Assembly (NCBI RefSeq): GCF_000002995.4
Contig: NW_025062479.1
Location: 18,906,721 to 18,970,720 of the forward strand
Reading direction: 5' to 3'
DNA: 64,000 nucleotides
DNA from: Brugia malayi
Lineage: Eukaryota; Nematoda; Chromadorea; Rhabditida; Onchocercidae
The notes beneath the pieces were generated by a model, which saw only the letters and a program-made list of their open reading frames with translations, made no database searches and had not been told where the DNA came from. Position numbers and translations under genes: made by a program. Within the stretch, counting starts at the first letter, position 1. Each line of letters begins with the position of its first letter. Below, piece by piece: positions 48,201-60,842 of the stretch.

Positions 48201-49000
48201 GAACCATTTCCACGTGATTCTATAATGCTTCCGGAATGAAAATAAGTGAAACAATGAACCTAAAAGAAACTATAAACATAAGTGAAAAGAATAGTACCAG
48301 ACACTTTATTAAATGACGCAGCTAATAAACGGAAAAACAATAAATGGAAGAAAGAAATGATATTGGACAGAGATTTGGGTTGAAAAGGAAAGGAAATGAT
48401 AAGGAGTGAGAGAAATAGAGTGCTCAAGATGACTGCTAATAATCCATTTATAGTTTTAATATTCACACCAATAAACACAATATATCAAGAAATTCACTCC
48501 AGAAAGTTAACTCGATGCCAGATTGTCTTCCAGTACCTTAAAATGACTACATCGGCTTCTCCACACCTGTTACAGTCCTCCCTCAACATTCCTCTTTCAG
48601 CTACGATTCGTAGCGCTGAAAACAGTGTGTTATGGTGGCAGAGACATTATGCAACTATGTTTTCGATAGTGTGTTGAGAAGGGTTCTCATTAAATTTATT
48701 AGTAATTTAACTTGTTGGTTTTATGATTGTGTTAGTAATCGGTGCGAAGAGCACTTTCGGCAGTTAAATCTCATTTGTAACGACTATAGAGGGAACTTGC
48801 AGATTAAGCCGTCTTTTCCTTTTTTAATGTTCTGCACAGCCGAACAAATCTGTCCATCATTTTTATTGTCCTTTGCAGCTGTTAAGTCTCATAATTGTTA
48901 CAGTGATACAAATAGTTTCCGTGAATTTGGAAAATGAAATAAGAGCCGGTTGGATCCGTTGGCTTAGTATTTTTAAATTGCGGTGAGTTCTAGATGAACA

Positions 49001-52000
49001 ATGTCGCTGGAAAGAGGGATAGAAGACTTGAAAGTTTTGAACGAAGAAAAGAATGTGGATGATTCCGATTCCGAGGTTATTTTTTTTTTTTTCATAATTT
49101 TAATTGTTCTGGAATATGCTTTATTGTTATTGTCTATCTTAAGCTAGGTAAATTTCGCATGTTGTCCTGCTTTCTCAATGATTTATTGTTTTAGAGTAAT
49201 TTTGTTCCATTGTTCACAGAAGATGAAAAAAATGAAAGTAATGTTTGTCGTGCTGGATCGGTTAACGTTCTACATTTTCAGAATTCTGCTGAAGCAACAC
49301 TGTATAATTTCAGGTTAATATGATATCGATTTGTCTTCAATGATCAAACTGTTTTTAGTTATAAATTGATCACTTAATATTATTCTGTTGATGTAGAATG
49401 AATTCGCTGTGAGTGGTATAATTTTAAATTCAATGTGGTTTGATGAGATTCTTTTTCTCTTAATGTTTAGGAAGGAATGGAAGTCAGAATTAGATTCTCG
49501 ATTGAAGGAATCGAGTTCGGTGTCAATGGAAACTAGAAGCAGGAAAGAACAATCGTTGCACGATGCTGTAACTTTGTTTATTTGATATGTAAAGATATTA
49601 TAAGTATGATATAGACTGCATAGCTTCAGAAATACCTTGGCAGGTGCGATTGCTAAGTGTTTTTTATATTCATTTAGTGACTAACGATATTAATATTCAG
49701 TCAAGTGTGGACAGGGCAATGTATGCTGTAAATTATTTCCTTCTTTTAAAATCAACTGGATCTCATATTTTCTTTGAAATTAATGATTCATCAGAAAGTA
49801 TTTAGACAAATAACAAAGTAATAAACGGTTTGAGGCAACAAAGTTGTTCTTGGAAGGTGTAGACTGCGAGAGACGAGGCGATATGTGGGAAGCAGTCCAA
49901 AGATACATGGGCGCTGTACGTATGGTTCCCGATATTGAATCGAAATTGTACAAAGATCGTATTTTATCGGTATTATAAATTTTTTCTAGCGCTGAATGTT
50001 ACCAGTTTCTTTTTCTATCGTTTTTTTTTTTCTTGTTTTGTTTTTATGAATGTAATCTTCTCGTTACTATTGTGAATGATTTCAGAACTCAATAGGGTCC
50101 AGTGATTGCCAGCGTTCTCGTTCAAGATCTCATTATGGTTTTCATGATTTAGAAAAGATTCTGCATAAACGACTGGTTGACGGGGGGAGATTTTTTGAAC
50201 CGGAATTTCCGGGTAATGGTTTTAGTGAATACTTCTTTTTATGTTTTGAATTTTCATTATCTGGTCTGAAAAAAGTTCGATAGGAACGAAGGATAGTCGT
50301 TAGTGACATCTGGACGAATTCCACAAATATTCTGTTCAGGAAGATAGTTTAAAATTTTGCTCTATAAAATAATGGAAAATTTATTCAATCTTTTCATAAT
50401 TTGTCGAAATTTCTCTTGATAGTGTTGTATGACATTATTTAGATTAGTAAGACTTCCCTGATTGCACAAAATTTTAGCGTGATTTGTCATTTAAAATTTT
50501 ACAAATGCGGTTTTATAGAATATACATAATCTTATTAGAAGTCGATGAAAGTAAATGACACTGCAGATGAACCTTGTCCAATTGCGCTTTTACCTGTGGA
50601 ATTACTTTCCATACTGATACGGTACGTTGTCGGGAGCGAGCTTGACGTGTATTGTCTAGAATTGCTGTCGATGACTTCAGCTGGATTTTATCTTCTTGCG
50701 CGGTATTTTGTGTTATATAAATGATTAATTTAAATTTAGGCTATCCCAAATTTGTTAGCTCGCGGACATAGGTACCACTGCTTGACAGATGATCTGATGA
50801 ATAAGTTACTGTTATGGCATTTATTGTTGTAAAAAAAACCCGCTGTGTTTAGTGATATGCGGGTTCTATGAAATTAATTTACTTTGTTCGGAACCACTAT
50901 AAGAAATTATTGTGTAAAACCTGATATAAAGTTGTTGTTATATGCCTACTTTTAAATAAAGTTAGTAGTTATCCATTTCCTCTTCTTGTAAACTTATCTT
51001 TTTCAAATTCTGTCTCCTTTACGAATAATGTTTTTTAGTGACGGAGAACTGTGGCATGCAATATGTCGTCTAACTTTTGGCGCGAAGTATTTTAACTCGG
51101 TTTCATTCACCACGTCATTGAGTTGGCGTCAGATGTATATAACATATCCACATCCTTAATTGCACGGAGTTTATATTGGGAAAATGACATATCTTCGCAA
51201 TGGAGAAGCATCTTTTCAAGTATTTCTGCTCTGTACATCCTAATAAATTCCTGTTCATTTTTTTCATCGCTCGTTTTTCATTTTTTGTTCTTGCCCATAT
51301 TATTTTTATGGTTGAATTTGTTGAAATCCTTTAGCAAGAATTCTCTTGGTACCTTTTTAGGACCAGTTTTACAGACCTTGGCATATAGTCATCTATTATC
51401 GGATGCTGAGATTTTTTGCAGATGGTTCGTTATGTTTTCTTTTTGCTTTTACAGTGAAATTGCAAACCTATCAATGTAATATACTTTTTTCAAGTATTTA
51501 TTGTTAGGATCGTTGCTCATATGAAACTGAAATACGTAGTTAAGGATAAAATACTTCTTTCCTATATTTAGGTACAGTTATTATGGTTATCACATCTGAA
51601 GTGCCAGCACAAGTTGTGGGACTTTTGAAATCAAAAACCCCTCGTTTAGCTGGAGTTTTTTTTGGTCATTACTGGATGGTGAGTCAAGATCGTATAGCAG
51701 CACAGGTATCATTTCCTGAGCTTTATGGATAAATTTTCTGTTTTTATTCATTTAAATTTTTGGACTGGTGGTCGGTGTCAGTTTGTTGTAGGAGACAGCG
51801 TTTATATTTTTTCTGTAACAGAAAAAATTTAGTTTCATCGTCACAATGAAAAATCGCTTCAGCGGACGCGACGTATCCACAAATCGCTTCACCCGTTCTT
51901 GCCCTATGAAGTAAGTCCAATTTTTATTTTAAAAGATGCATTTTTCTTGTATTTCAGTAACTGCCTATGTTATTCTTGCAGATATTGGATCAGAAATTCG

Positions 52001-52205
52001 AAATGGAATTACATTTTGGAGATGGAATAAAGCGACGAGCTCACTGTGTGCTACTTTTGAATATAATTGTACAGTAACCTATTTGGATGGTAAAGTGTCT
52101 TACAGTTGTCTAGATACAACTGATCATCAGGCATGTCCGCCATTGTTTTTCAGCCGGGTAAGGAGCTATGCTGTTCCTGATGGTTGCGATGAAATTTTAG
52201 TTTGA
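49001..52205 (+). CDS. FBXO9: F-box protein, FBXO9 family; reading frame broken twice
   Basis: SCF ubiquitin-ligase substrate adaptor. Exons: 49001-49075, 49195-49313, 49471-49567, 49835-49969, 50086-50212, about 50535-50702, 51039-51219, 51361-51424, 51572-51705, 51833-51910, 51982-52205. A TPR/MIT-like helix pair (FLEGVDCERRGDMWEAVQRY) is followed by MVPDIESKLYKDR. The F-box begins LLPVELLSILIRYVVGSELD. The C-terminal FBXO9 domain includes SLSWRQMY, GVYIGKMTYLRNGE, FYRPWHIVIYYRMLRFFADG, GHYWMVSQD, and ends PLFFSRVRSY. Two lesions are clear. TAA at 51157-51159 is in frame between two conserved blocks. Near 52055-52059 (a TTTT run) the conserved frame shifts, as if one base were missing. All splice sites look intact. 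Either a young pseudogene or an assembly/sequencing error; no intron of plausible size removes the stop. Confidence 0.85.
51157..51159 (+). other. In-frame TAA within the F-box gene
   Basis: The frame SWRQMYITYPHP, stop, LHGVYIGKMTYLRN is FBXO9-like on both sides. See the parent gene. Confidence 0.85.
52051..52060 (+). other. Frameshift site within the F-box gene
   Basis: Upstream frame: FEMELHFGDGIKRRAHCV. Downstream frame: EYNCTVTYLDGK and then PLFFSRVRSY. One base is missing at about the T run 52055-52058; the upstream frame would stop at 52075. Confidence 0.75.
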
Positions 52206-53397
52206 AGGAAATAGTTATTTGAAGTGTTTATTCCGGTTTTGTTATTTTAAATTATTTGATGAGTGATGTTAGGAACATATTAGCACCATATCTAATATGG
52301 TGAAGTTATAACATTTATTAGAAGGGATTATATCCGTAATAGTGAGTAAAATGCATTGCTTATTAATAGCATCAACCTATAAATGTTAATACCATGATGA
52401 GTTGATTTAGAATAGCCAACTTAAGTTTTTTTACCATATAGTTTCGCTAATTTTAAATGTTGGGGACATATCTTCACTTTGAATTTAGTGGTTATAAACC
52501 AACTCATCTCTTTCTTGGAAATAAAGGTCAGAAAATTTACTGTTTCATGAAAAGTTCCGTACTTCATGTGAAGTGTGTGATTGCTTAAACATCATAATTT
52601 TTATAGCTGTTGAAATAGTATGCCATTTTGTTAAGAACTTGATACCAATATTTTTGCCAAAAATTTCATTATTGCTTTCATCCATTGGTTCTTGATTTGT
52701 CATTGATGGGATGCAAGTAAAGAAGAATCTAGGATTTTTTCCACAAGTCGCTCTTCCAATTTTTGATATTTAAATGGTAATAAGTACTTGTCTTCACAGG
52801 ATGAAAAAAGGAAACTTAAAAAAATGACTGAAGATCAGTTTCACAAAAAAAATTTTTTTCTGCTTCATTTCGAATATCATAGAGATTCGTCTACTAAACT
52901 GCACTTCAATTACTTCTGCAAGCAGAAGACAATTGTATACTCTCATGCTCTTTTCCACTCGCAGAATCGGTTATCCGCATGAGACTTTTATTCTACCATA
53001 ATAAGATCGGAATAGTGAAGGTAAGTTTACAAGTTTTCCTTTGATTCTTGAAGAAAAAAAACTACACGCTTAATATTTCTTTATCCAGGAACGAAATGGT
53101 TGTTATCTTGATGTTTTATTCAATTCTTCCAATGATTGCAAGCAAAGATGATTAAGAGATTTCACTGATTTTATTTGGACTGCTTGTTGAAGATTTGGAG
53201 GTCCCAGAAGTCCTCGAGTTCTCAACAACTAAACCCAGAAATTGGGAAATGAGTACTTCAGCTTAAGAAAATACGAGGTTAAAAACTAGGCTCGATTAAT
53301 GTTGCGGGGATGTGAAACCTGTCAACAACTGGTGAAGTCGAAAGCTTAGTAATAGCCTTGGGAGAAATTTCCATTTCCTTGGTCCTGGGGTAAGCCT

Positions 53398-53433
<36 letters not shown>

Positions 53434-53931
53434 ATTTACCTGTCTAAAACAGGAGTGACAATAATCATAAACCAACTGACAATTTCCCATGAAGTATAAA
53501 ACTTGATATTGAAACAAAGGGGGACTGTAACGGAAAATTGTCTACAGCACAACGATTGAAATCGAATTGTGAATATTTGCATTGTAATTAAAGGGGAGGA
53601 GAATTTAGCTAAGTGACTTATCATATTGTACACGTAACATCTATTTGATAATTTGTGTAATGAAACATGGAGTACGAAGTATTTGCAACACAAATTTTAT
53701 TATTCAAGAATATTAATTATAAATTATTTGGAGGTTCGCGATTTCGAATTTCGCGAAAGTAATATGGGTGCATTGTGTAACATTGCGTTAACTTAACATA
53801 GCAATGTTTGGAAATGTTTTCTACATGTGAAGGGTAGTGAAGAACGCGATACTGCAAAGTGCTTTATGCAAAACGATAGTTGTCAAATGTATGATAGTTA
53901 GATATATTACTAATGTGAAGTCTACATCCAA
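52206..53931. other. Interval between FBXO9 (+) and PLPP6 (-)
   Basis: Mostly AT-rich, with a 30-bp (AT)15 run at 53401-53430. A short Lys-rich open frame follows an acceptor-like site at 52799 but has no homology and no partners. Around 53713-53755 the sequence TTATTTGGAGGTTCGCGATT weakly recalls the left end of the dispersed repeat. No gene is supported. Confidence 0.4.
53401..53430. repeat. (AT)15 microsatellite
   Basis: Thirty bases of uninterrupted AT repeat in intergenic DNA. Confidence 0.95.
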
Positions 53932-55875
53932 TTATGCGTTTCGTTGTTCATAACTACCAAATATCACGGGAAACATTTGTTTCAAAGCATCTATTGTGTG
54001 TAATGGCAAACACTGTACGAAATTTCCTTCTGCATAACCAAGTAATAAGCCTGTAAAAAAAAGTTGAAGAACAAGTGGAAAACAAAGGCAAGCAGCTTCC
54101 GTCGAAAGAAATACTTTTGACTTTAAAGTTTGTCAAGATTAAATCAAGACTGTGAAATACTATATGAGTTAGCAAAACAAAATTCAAAAGAGAATGTTTT
54201 ATTTTTGCATTATTTGGAGTAACATGAAGATATTGTAAAAAAAAAAAGAAAGAAATAACACGAACCAATCATAACATCGCTAACATAGTGTCGACCAATA
54301 AAAATTCGTGAAGCTCCCAATACAAGTGGAAATAACTTCACAAAGAGAGTAATAAACTGTGGAAGCGAACAAAAAAAGGTCAAACTAAAACGAGAAAACA
54401 AACGCTTCGTTGGCTAGTCTAGTGCAAAAATTACCGAAGTGGCAATGCAAAGATTTTGCCTACTATTCAATATATTCAAAATTCAAATCTGTTACCATAA
54501 AACCGATAGCATCGCACCACGAGAGGAATGACCAGAAGGGAATGAAAACTTGTCGACCAAAGGTGCCTCATAGAGCTAGAATGCTTTATTAATAAACAAG
54601 GAAAGAAAGTCAACGATTAATTGACGGAGTATTCTAGCACATCTGATTCGCGACAAAGCGTTTCATGAATCCAAAAAATTTGAAGGCTTCAAATTCTACT
54701 TCGGAGAGTGTCAGAACAGTTACTGTTTAACTAAATAGCAAAAAATTCGAAAGTGAAAATTCTCAGTGACGTAGAAAACTAAAATTTCTTCTTACACTGA
54801 TTTGAGGGAGTTGGTGTTAACATTCTCGTATAATAATAAGATGTATAATAAGATTCGAAACCGTCGTATACCTGATCTTTAATATTGAAAGGTGGTCGAG
54901 ATCTCCTTGCTATTCCTTTGATAATCCCAACAATTATCAAATCAGCAAACAGACCTTAAAAAAAATTACTAAGTGTTTCAGATTCCCACTTTTCGAAAAA
55001 AGGGAATGAAGGAAGTGTTCAGGTATCTCGGAAAAATATTGCCTGAAAAATTAAAGTACTTACCAAATATTAATACAGCTAATTCATATCTCATATTCAA
55101 CAAAAAGTTATATCTCATAGATATCAGGAATATAAATGAACTGAAAACAATATCATTGTAATGACCGACTCATTGAAAATAATTTAAAAATGCTGAAGCA
55201 TCCGAAAGTGTTGCAAATTAAATTAAAAAATTATTTTATGAAATTTACGAAAACTATGGAGCATGAATTCTTCTAGGTTGTTCGGAACAACTTATTAATT
55301 AATAGAAACAATTTTCATTTAATAGTTAACTTAATAAATAATAGTTTTGAAAATTGAAGCAAAAATATGAAGATGAAATACCTAAAAATTAGCCACAAAG
55401 CACCATGCATTGACCACTCCATACATAAAAAGATGAAGCGCAGATTACTTTGCGAATCAATACCACTATTTAATACCATGAACGAGGTGATTTCGTGATC
55501 CCAAATCCACAACTGTGTTTGAACTAGAACTAATTGGAAGTCATATTCAAAACAGAATACTCTGATCAAACAAAATGTTTACAATGAAGTACCTTAAGCT
55601 GCTGCAGCACAATAATTGTTTCCTTCGATATTTACTAAAAAACTTGAATTCCTTCCTCCTTTCCCCTGTCACTTTTATTCGATCCCATCCACTCTCTACA
55701 CTTTATTCAGTTTTACCATAAATTCCTTACTACCAACTTTCCATTAATTAAACAATTTATTTCTGATGTCATAAGTACCATAATACCATACTGACATCAA
55801 TAGTATCTTGAATATAATACTGTACTTCTAGCATGCTATGAAATGTAAAAACTCACCGTCCGCCATGTTCACCAT
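53932..55875 (-). CDS. PLPP6: PAP2-family polyisoprenoid/lipid phosphatase (PLPP6 type)
   Basis: ER/nuclear-envelope membrane phosphatase related to vertebrate PLPP6 (presqualene and isoprenoid diphosphate phosphatase). Exons: 55875-55857, 55529-55382, an exon starting near 55045 that ends YFSEIPEHFLHSLFSK, the exon with GLFADLIIVG to FNIKDQ (ending about 54892), 54575-54496, 54384-54266, 54050-53932. All junction phases agree. All three PAP2 motifs are present: C1 KGIARRSRP, C2 FPSGHSSRGAM (the catalytic-site histidine follows SG), and C3 SRIFIGRHYVSDV, whose His is the nucleophile. About five hydrophobic segments precede and surround them. An in-frame ATG at 55866 is an alternative start. 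A likely cis- or trans-splice acceptor (TTTGATCAG) sits directly before the ATG at 55875. It lies 665 bp downstream of the SLU7 stop on the same strand. Confidence 0.88.
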
Positions 55876-56093
55876 CTGATCAAACCATCTCCCACAACTG
55901 CCCTTGAATGCTCCGATATTAATCAAGAACACCAATCATCGCTTGACATCCGTTGCCTCCCTGTTGACTCATATAAGATGTTTGAATATGACTGTTATAC
56001 CAAATTTGTATTATTGTATTAAAGAGTATCACAAAATGTATTAGGAGCACAATTCCAATAATTAGTTAATGTCCTTTATGTCTCTATACTTAC

Positions 56094-56193
56094 GAATGCT
56101 GTCATGTACAAGATGAAGGAACAAACAGTCACACCAATGAAAACAAAAAGAGAAAACTTCGCTTCAGATTTAACTTCATGATGATTTGTTTCT
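56094..56193 (-). other. Orphan exon encoding a transmembrane segment
   Basis: TTTTTTAG acceptor and GTAAGT donor flank 100 nt read as ETNHHEVKSEAKFSLFVFIG then VTVCSFILYMTAF. It has a charged lead-in followed by about 20 hydrophobic residues. This resembles the start of TM6 in nematode chemoreceptor-like GPCRs, but one exon is too little to assign. It lies between the SLU7 stop and the PLPP6 start. It could be an alternative 5' exon of PLPP6 or a receptor relic. Confidence 0.35.
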
Positions 56194-56454
56194 CTAAAAA
56201 AAGTAGCCTTGACTAGGTGTGAAACTGACTTTTTTAAAAAGATAAACAGCAGAGCTATACGTATGTATAAGAAACTAGCAACTGACAAGCGTTGCACCAA
56301 ATTTCATTTATTTTCGTTTAAACAGTACTATGTACACACACATACGTAACCAATTCTCCATTGGGATTGATAACAAATGTTCTGAAATCAAAACGCCTTA
56401 AACAATCACAAAAACTCATCAAAGACTTAAAGTCACCTCCTCCACGACTAATGA

Positions 56455-56460
56455 TTTATT
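56455..56460 (-). terminator. Poly(A) signal of SLU7
   Basis: AATAAA on the minus strand, about 80 bases past the SLU7 stop codon (56540-56542). Confidence 0.5.
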
Positions 56461-56539
56461 GAAAAAAAAATCTATCAACAACCAAAGAGCATTCTCGAGA
56501 TGTAGTTGATATTTTACAAGATCAATTCGACAAAGGGAT

Positions 56540-59500
56540 TCAGTCTTTTTTAGAATGCTTCTTCAGATGTTTTTCTTTTATAAATGCAGCCATTGGATCA
56601 TCAGCGTGAATTTTCGTCAATTTATAAGCTTCCATTTCAACAGGTGTTGGAGTACTTATGTCATAAATGGAATGATAGCGCCGTTTTCGATCACCCTAAA
56701 AATTTATATTTTCCTGTCTAATTTTCCTGATGTTATGTTCTCTTGACTACCAACTTTAACAGCCCCATTGAAGCATCTCCTAATCAGTATTCACCCGATT
56801 TACTCTGTGAGGAAAATGTTAAACATTTTCTCATGTAAGAGAAGATAGTGAGGAAAATCACTTAAAATAACTTTTTTAACAGAAGTGGAAAAATACCAGC
56901 TGTAAACTTTCTTCGGCATCTTCCCATTCCTTATTGATCTTTTTAATTGCATGTTCAAGTTCTTTCATCCTTTTCTTCTCATCATCTGATGGAAATTCAT
57001 CCAAACTTTTTTTCTTTATTTTCGAAGCTTTTTTATTCTTCTCCCTCCGCTCTTTTTGTCGTCTTCTCTTTTCCCTCTTTTTTTCACGTCTCCTATCGTC
57101 ACGCTTAACTAAACGCCAAACATAATTTTTTTTTCTTTATAAAACCTTCAAGGATCATTAATGATAAAAGACCGAAATTAAACACTGAGATCAGTGTTTG
57201 TGTTGATGTTTAGCAGTAAAAAAATATACAAGATGCTAAAGTACCTTTCTCAAGTTCATATTGTCGTTCTTCTTCCCATTTTTTTTCGTCTTCAGCGTTC
57301 TTCTTGGAGTCAAATGTATCCGACGATGATTCACCATCAGCAGAGGAATTTTCTTTCTCTTCTAGCTTCTTTCCCGATGTTACACCTGCAAAATTAAACC
57401 GTTTATAAGATACTTCACAAATTTGAAAATTGGCCAAACTTATTGGCTTTAATAACTAATCAAAATAGTACTAGTAGTTTCTTGTTTGACACTTGGGTCG
57501 GTCAAATTTGAAAATTGGCTTTAATAACTAATCAAAATAGTACTGGTAGTTTCTTGTTTGACACTTGGATCGGTATTTGGGATCACGTTTTGCGGCAAAA
57601 TGACTCCTTCCAGAGTTGTTGCATTTCTATCTTTACCAACTTCGCCAAGGCAGTATGAATTCTTTATGAAAGAATGACAGCAAGCAAAACCCCACTGTCC
57701 AGATTTCCAGTAAGATCCCCAAACAGATTTGTGGTTATTCAAGTATCTAAACATAAAAGCACATTATCACCACTGGCCGACTGATAAATTTACTCTTGTT
57801 CCTTATATGTTTATCAAAGATAACGGTTAGAATATTATACATTATACAAATATATACCTCATGTTTTTTTAATCATATAATTTCTTAACAGAATAAGAAA
57901 AAAATAATCTTACCTGTCCTCCTCATAACGGCTTAATATCCCTCGTCGTTCCTCACCTTTTACTACTTTTCCTTTTCTGTTATACTCCACATAATTCTCC
58001 GTTTGCGCTAACAACAATTCCTTCGGTGGTGCATGTAAATACTTCTAAAAATATTTTCAATATTTTGGCCACCGTTCTTCGCTCATTTCCACTCTTTTGT
58101 CCGTAAATTACGAAGTGAATTTCAAGGGCAAATAAAAGATGTAGAATGTCACTAAAGATTTGATTACTAATAGAGATAATGTCTGAAGAGAACTAAAACT
58201 GAAAAAAATGAAAAATAAGCTCAAGCTACAAATAACTTTGGCACAGTATAAACGCTAAAAAACTAGTGCTGACTTACTTCTCCACCATATTTTTCCAATA
58301 ATTTGCTTTTGTGCTCCTCTTTCGCACTTAATTTTTGTTGTTCAAACTCTTTTTTCATTGCTTCCAGCTTTGTAGGCTCAGCTAATGCATGAACATCAAT
58401 TCCTGCAATAGAGAAGCACGCAGCATAGAAACATTAATGAAAGCAGCTGAAAAGTGCCTAATAGAATTAATAAAAAGTAATAAGTCATTTTTAAATTCTG
58501 ATCAACAGCAAACATTAACACTTGTACTTACTTATTAACAAAAGTGACTTAAATTAATTTAAACTTTTCTGTCATGGATTTCTTGTGCATGCTGCATTAA
58601 TTATAATCGATGATTAATGTTGTAATTAATCATGACCAGAAAGAAACATAGAGCCTAAATGAAATCCGAACATTATAATACTCAGTGCTGTATGCTTCCT
58701 TACCTATCACACAAGATCTCAGTCCTCACGTCTTTTTGAAATAACAGTTCCGTTTCATGGAATACTAAATATGGGAAAGAAAAATAAGCGTAAGTTCAAT
58801 TCTACTCTAAACTATTTTCATATAAGAACTAGATATATCCTACTATAGGTTTTGACTTAAAATTACTTTTCCTAATTATAAGAATAAAATAGAAGCATTA
58901 ACCTTTACAACGAGCCTGCCATGCGAACACCTGTGCTTCATTAGCCTGTACTACTTCTCCTGTATAACGTATGAAATTCTCACCAGCAAATTTAGCTGCT
59001 TCTTTCTCTTTTCCAGGTACATTCTGCAAAAATAATTTTAATAAAACCGAAAAGTGTAATCCTAAAAAAAAAAAAAATCATATTCTACTTGAAACTGTGT
59101 TATAGAGTAGCCAAAACAATCATAAGACAAAGAAAAAAAAAAAAAAAAAACGATGTTTTGAACAAGACTTCTTACTGCAAATGGGTTCTCCCTCATCGAA
59201 CGCGACTTCGGATCATAATAAGGCCCATTTGGATCCAAATTATAGAGGTATTTTGCAGTATCTTCTCTGAAATTACTACTCTAATAACCTCTTAAAAAAA
59301 AAAAGATCACATAACATTACCTGAAATCTTTACTTCTATACCTGATACGAAGATTCCTCACAGTAATTCGCGTACGCGAATCCATATCAACTGTTACACC
59401 TGCCATATCAGCATCATCGGCATACATATCTTCATCTGCAGGCTCTTCTGCTATATGATGGTTACCTTCTCCAGTTTCCAATTCTTCTTTCAAAAGTTCT

Positions 59501-60842
59501 CCTTTCATCTAAAACAAACAAAACCAATCAGAAATACAGGCTAACGATGGTATAAGATTTTAAGTTCAAAGTTTAAACACTTGAAGAAAACCGAAATTAC
59601 CTTCTCCTCCCTCAGAAGCTTCCTTGTTTGCTCCAATTTCTCATGTTCTTCAACAACTTGCTTGTATGTCTGCGGGTCATATCCATTCCATCGATCTCGT
59701 TTCGCATCCCAGCCAAGTGTTAATTTCGGCTTTAATTATAGTTTTATATAAAATAATTGTACTAAATGCTGAGAAAAACGAATAATTGTGAGAAAAAGGA
59801 AAAAAATTTAATTTGTCAAAAAAAATTGGCTTATCAAATTTCGACTATATCTGTTTTCACTGTATAGCATGATCTACAACTCTCCCATAATCTAAATCTC
59901 TTAAATCACTGTTTCGATATATTGAAGAATCTTTCAAACTCAAGCGATTTGCACGCGATTTATTTTGCATAATTAAAACAGTTGGAAGGCAAACCTGGAC
60001 GTATTCGTCTGGAGCAATATCCTGATTTGTCCATATGGCACCTATTTTACGAGGTCTCTCTAAACAATCTTTCTTTCGATGCGTCATAGCACCGCAGTTT
60101 TCACAGGCACCCTAAATTTCTAATTTTTCAAGAACATGTAAGTACTATGAAAAATCAAAGATAAAAAACAAGTTTTGGACTTAGTACAAATTTAGACAGA
60201 CCTTTCGGAACTTCGTAGCTCTTTCATTTGTTGTACCTCTTTTATACCAATCATCGATCGATGACCACTTAATCTGTCTTTCTTCATGTGGTCTTTGATG
60301 CTTAAATTGGGTATTTTCTAGAGAATTAAGTAAAGCTGCAACATGCAGTCGGAAAAACGAACGTCATCTTTTGTTACTCGCAGTTTACTCCTTGACCTTT
60401 CGCAAAAACATGACTAGTAACATTTTGTCCTTGCGTTTCAAGCATGCGCCATGATGGTAAAATTGGATCTTTAAATTAACCTGTAGAGTAGGTCCATCAG
60501 CAGGCACATACCATGGATGCTTTGCAATGAATTCTGGAATATGCGGGTTGATATCACGCCCTGTTACAACATCCACTGTTGCTGGAGCTATACCCAACTT
60601 TTGCTCTTCTTCCAAATCCTTCGAAAGACTTTTCATTTCAGTTTAAGATTAAAAACTTCACGATCACTTGTTTATACCGCTTTTTCATAATTTTCAAAAA
60701 AAAATTTTTTTAAATGATAAGGATCCAGTACCTTCTGCTTCCTGTATTCATCCTTACTTTTCCGTCCTTCCTGCACATCGCCTATCCCAATTTCTTGCCG
60801 GAGCAGTTTCGATACAGGAATTTCTGAACCATTTGATGTCAT
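56540..60842 (-). CDS. SLU7: Pre-mRNA-splicing factor SLU7
   Basis: Nuclear second-step splicing factor that helps select the 3' splice site. Fourteen exons: 60842-60732, 60618-60481, 60300-60202, 60111-59995, 59729-59601, 59508-59342, 59266-59176, 59023-58903, 58402-58278, 58044-57914, 57746-57544, 57385-57245, 57108-56897, 56695-56540, all in phase. Hallmarks in order: [18 protein letters not shown], then [13 protein letters not shown]. The CCHC zinc knuckle [14 protein letters not shown] lies in exon 4, followed by [82 protein letters not shown], and [20 protein letters not shown]. The C-terminus is long and Lys/Arg/Glu-rich, and ends LKKHSKKD. The start is chosen from the acceptor TGTTTCAG 11 nt upstream of the ATG. 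The full conserved core is present, so the gene appears intact. Confidence 0.95.
57443..57574 (-). repeat. 72-bp tandem duplication over a SLU7 exon-intron junction
   Basis: 57443-57502 and 57515-57574 are near-identical (two or three mismatches) at 72-bp spacing. The right copy contains the last codons of exon 11 (SVKQETT) and its donor; the left copy lies in the following intron and carries the same potential donor. Confidence 0.85.

Larger units (their letters stand above)
41863..48993. other. Gene-poor 7-kb interval
   Basis: Besides an orphan exon (43848-44089) and dispersed repeat copy B (45060-45220), nothing could be supported. 42230-42370 is strongly pyrimidine-rich on + (purine-rich in the mrp-5 sense) and lies about 400-500 bases upstream of mrp-5, so it may be its promoter region. 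The longest open frame (minus, 46662-46348, 104 codons) has no splice support and no recognisable domain. Confidence 0.4.

Noticed and set aside
52788..52982. Lys-rich frame after an acceptor-like site downstream of FBXO9
   Set aside because: Low complexity, no donor in phase, no homology; probably 3' UTR or flank.
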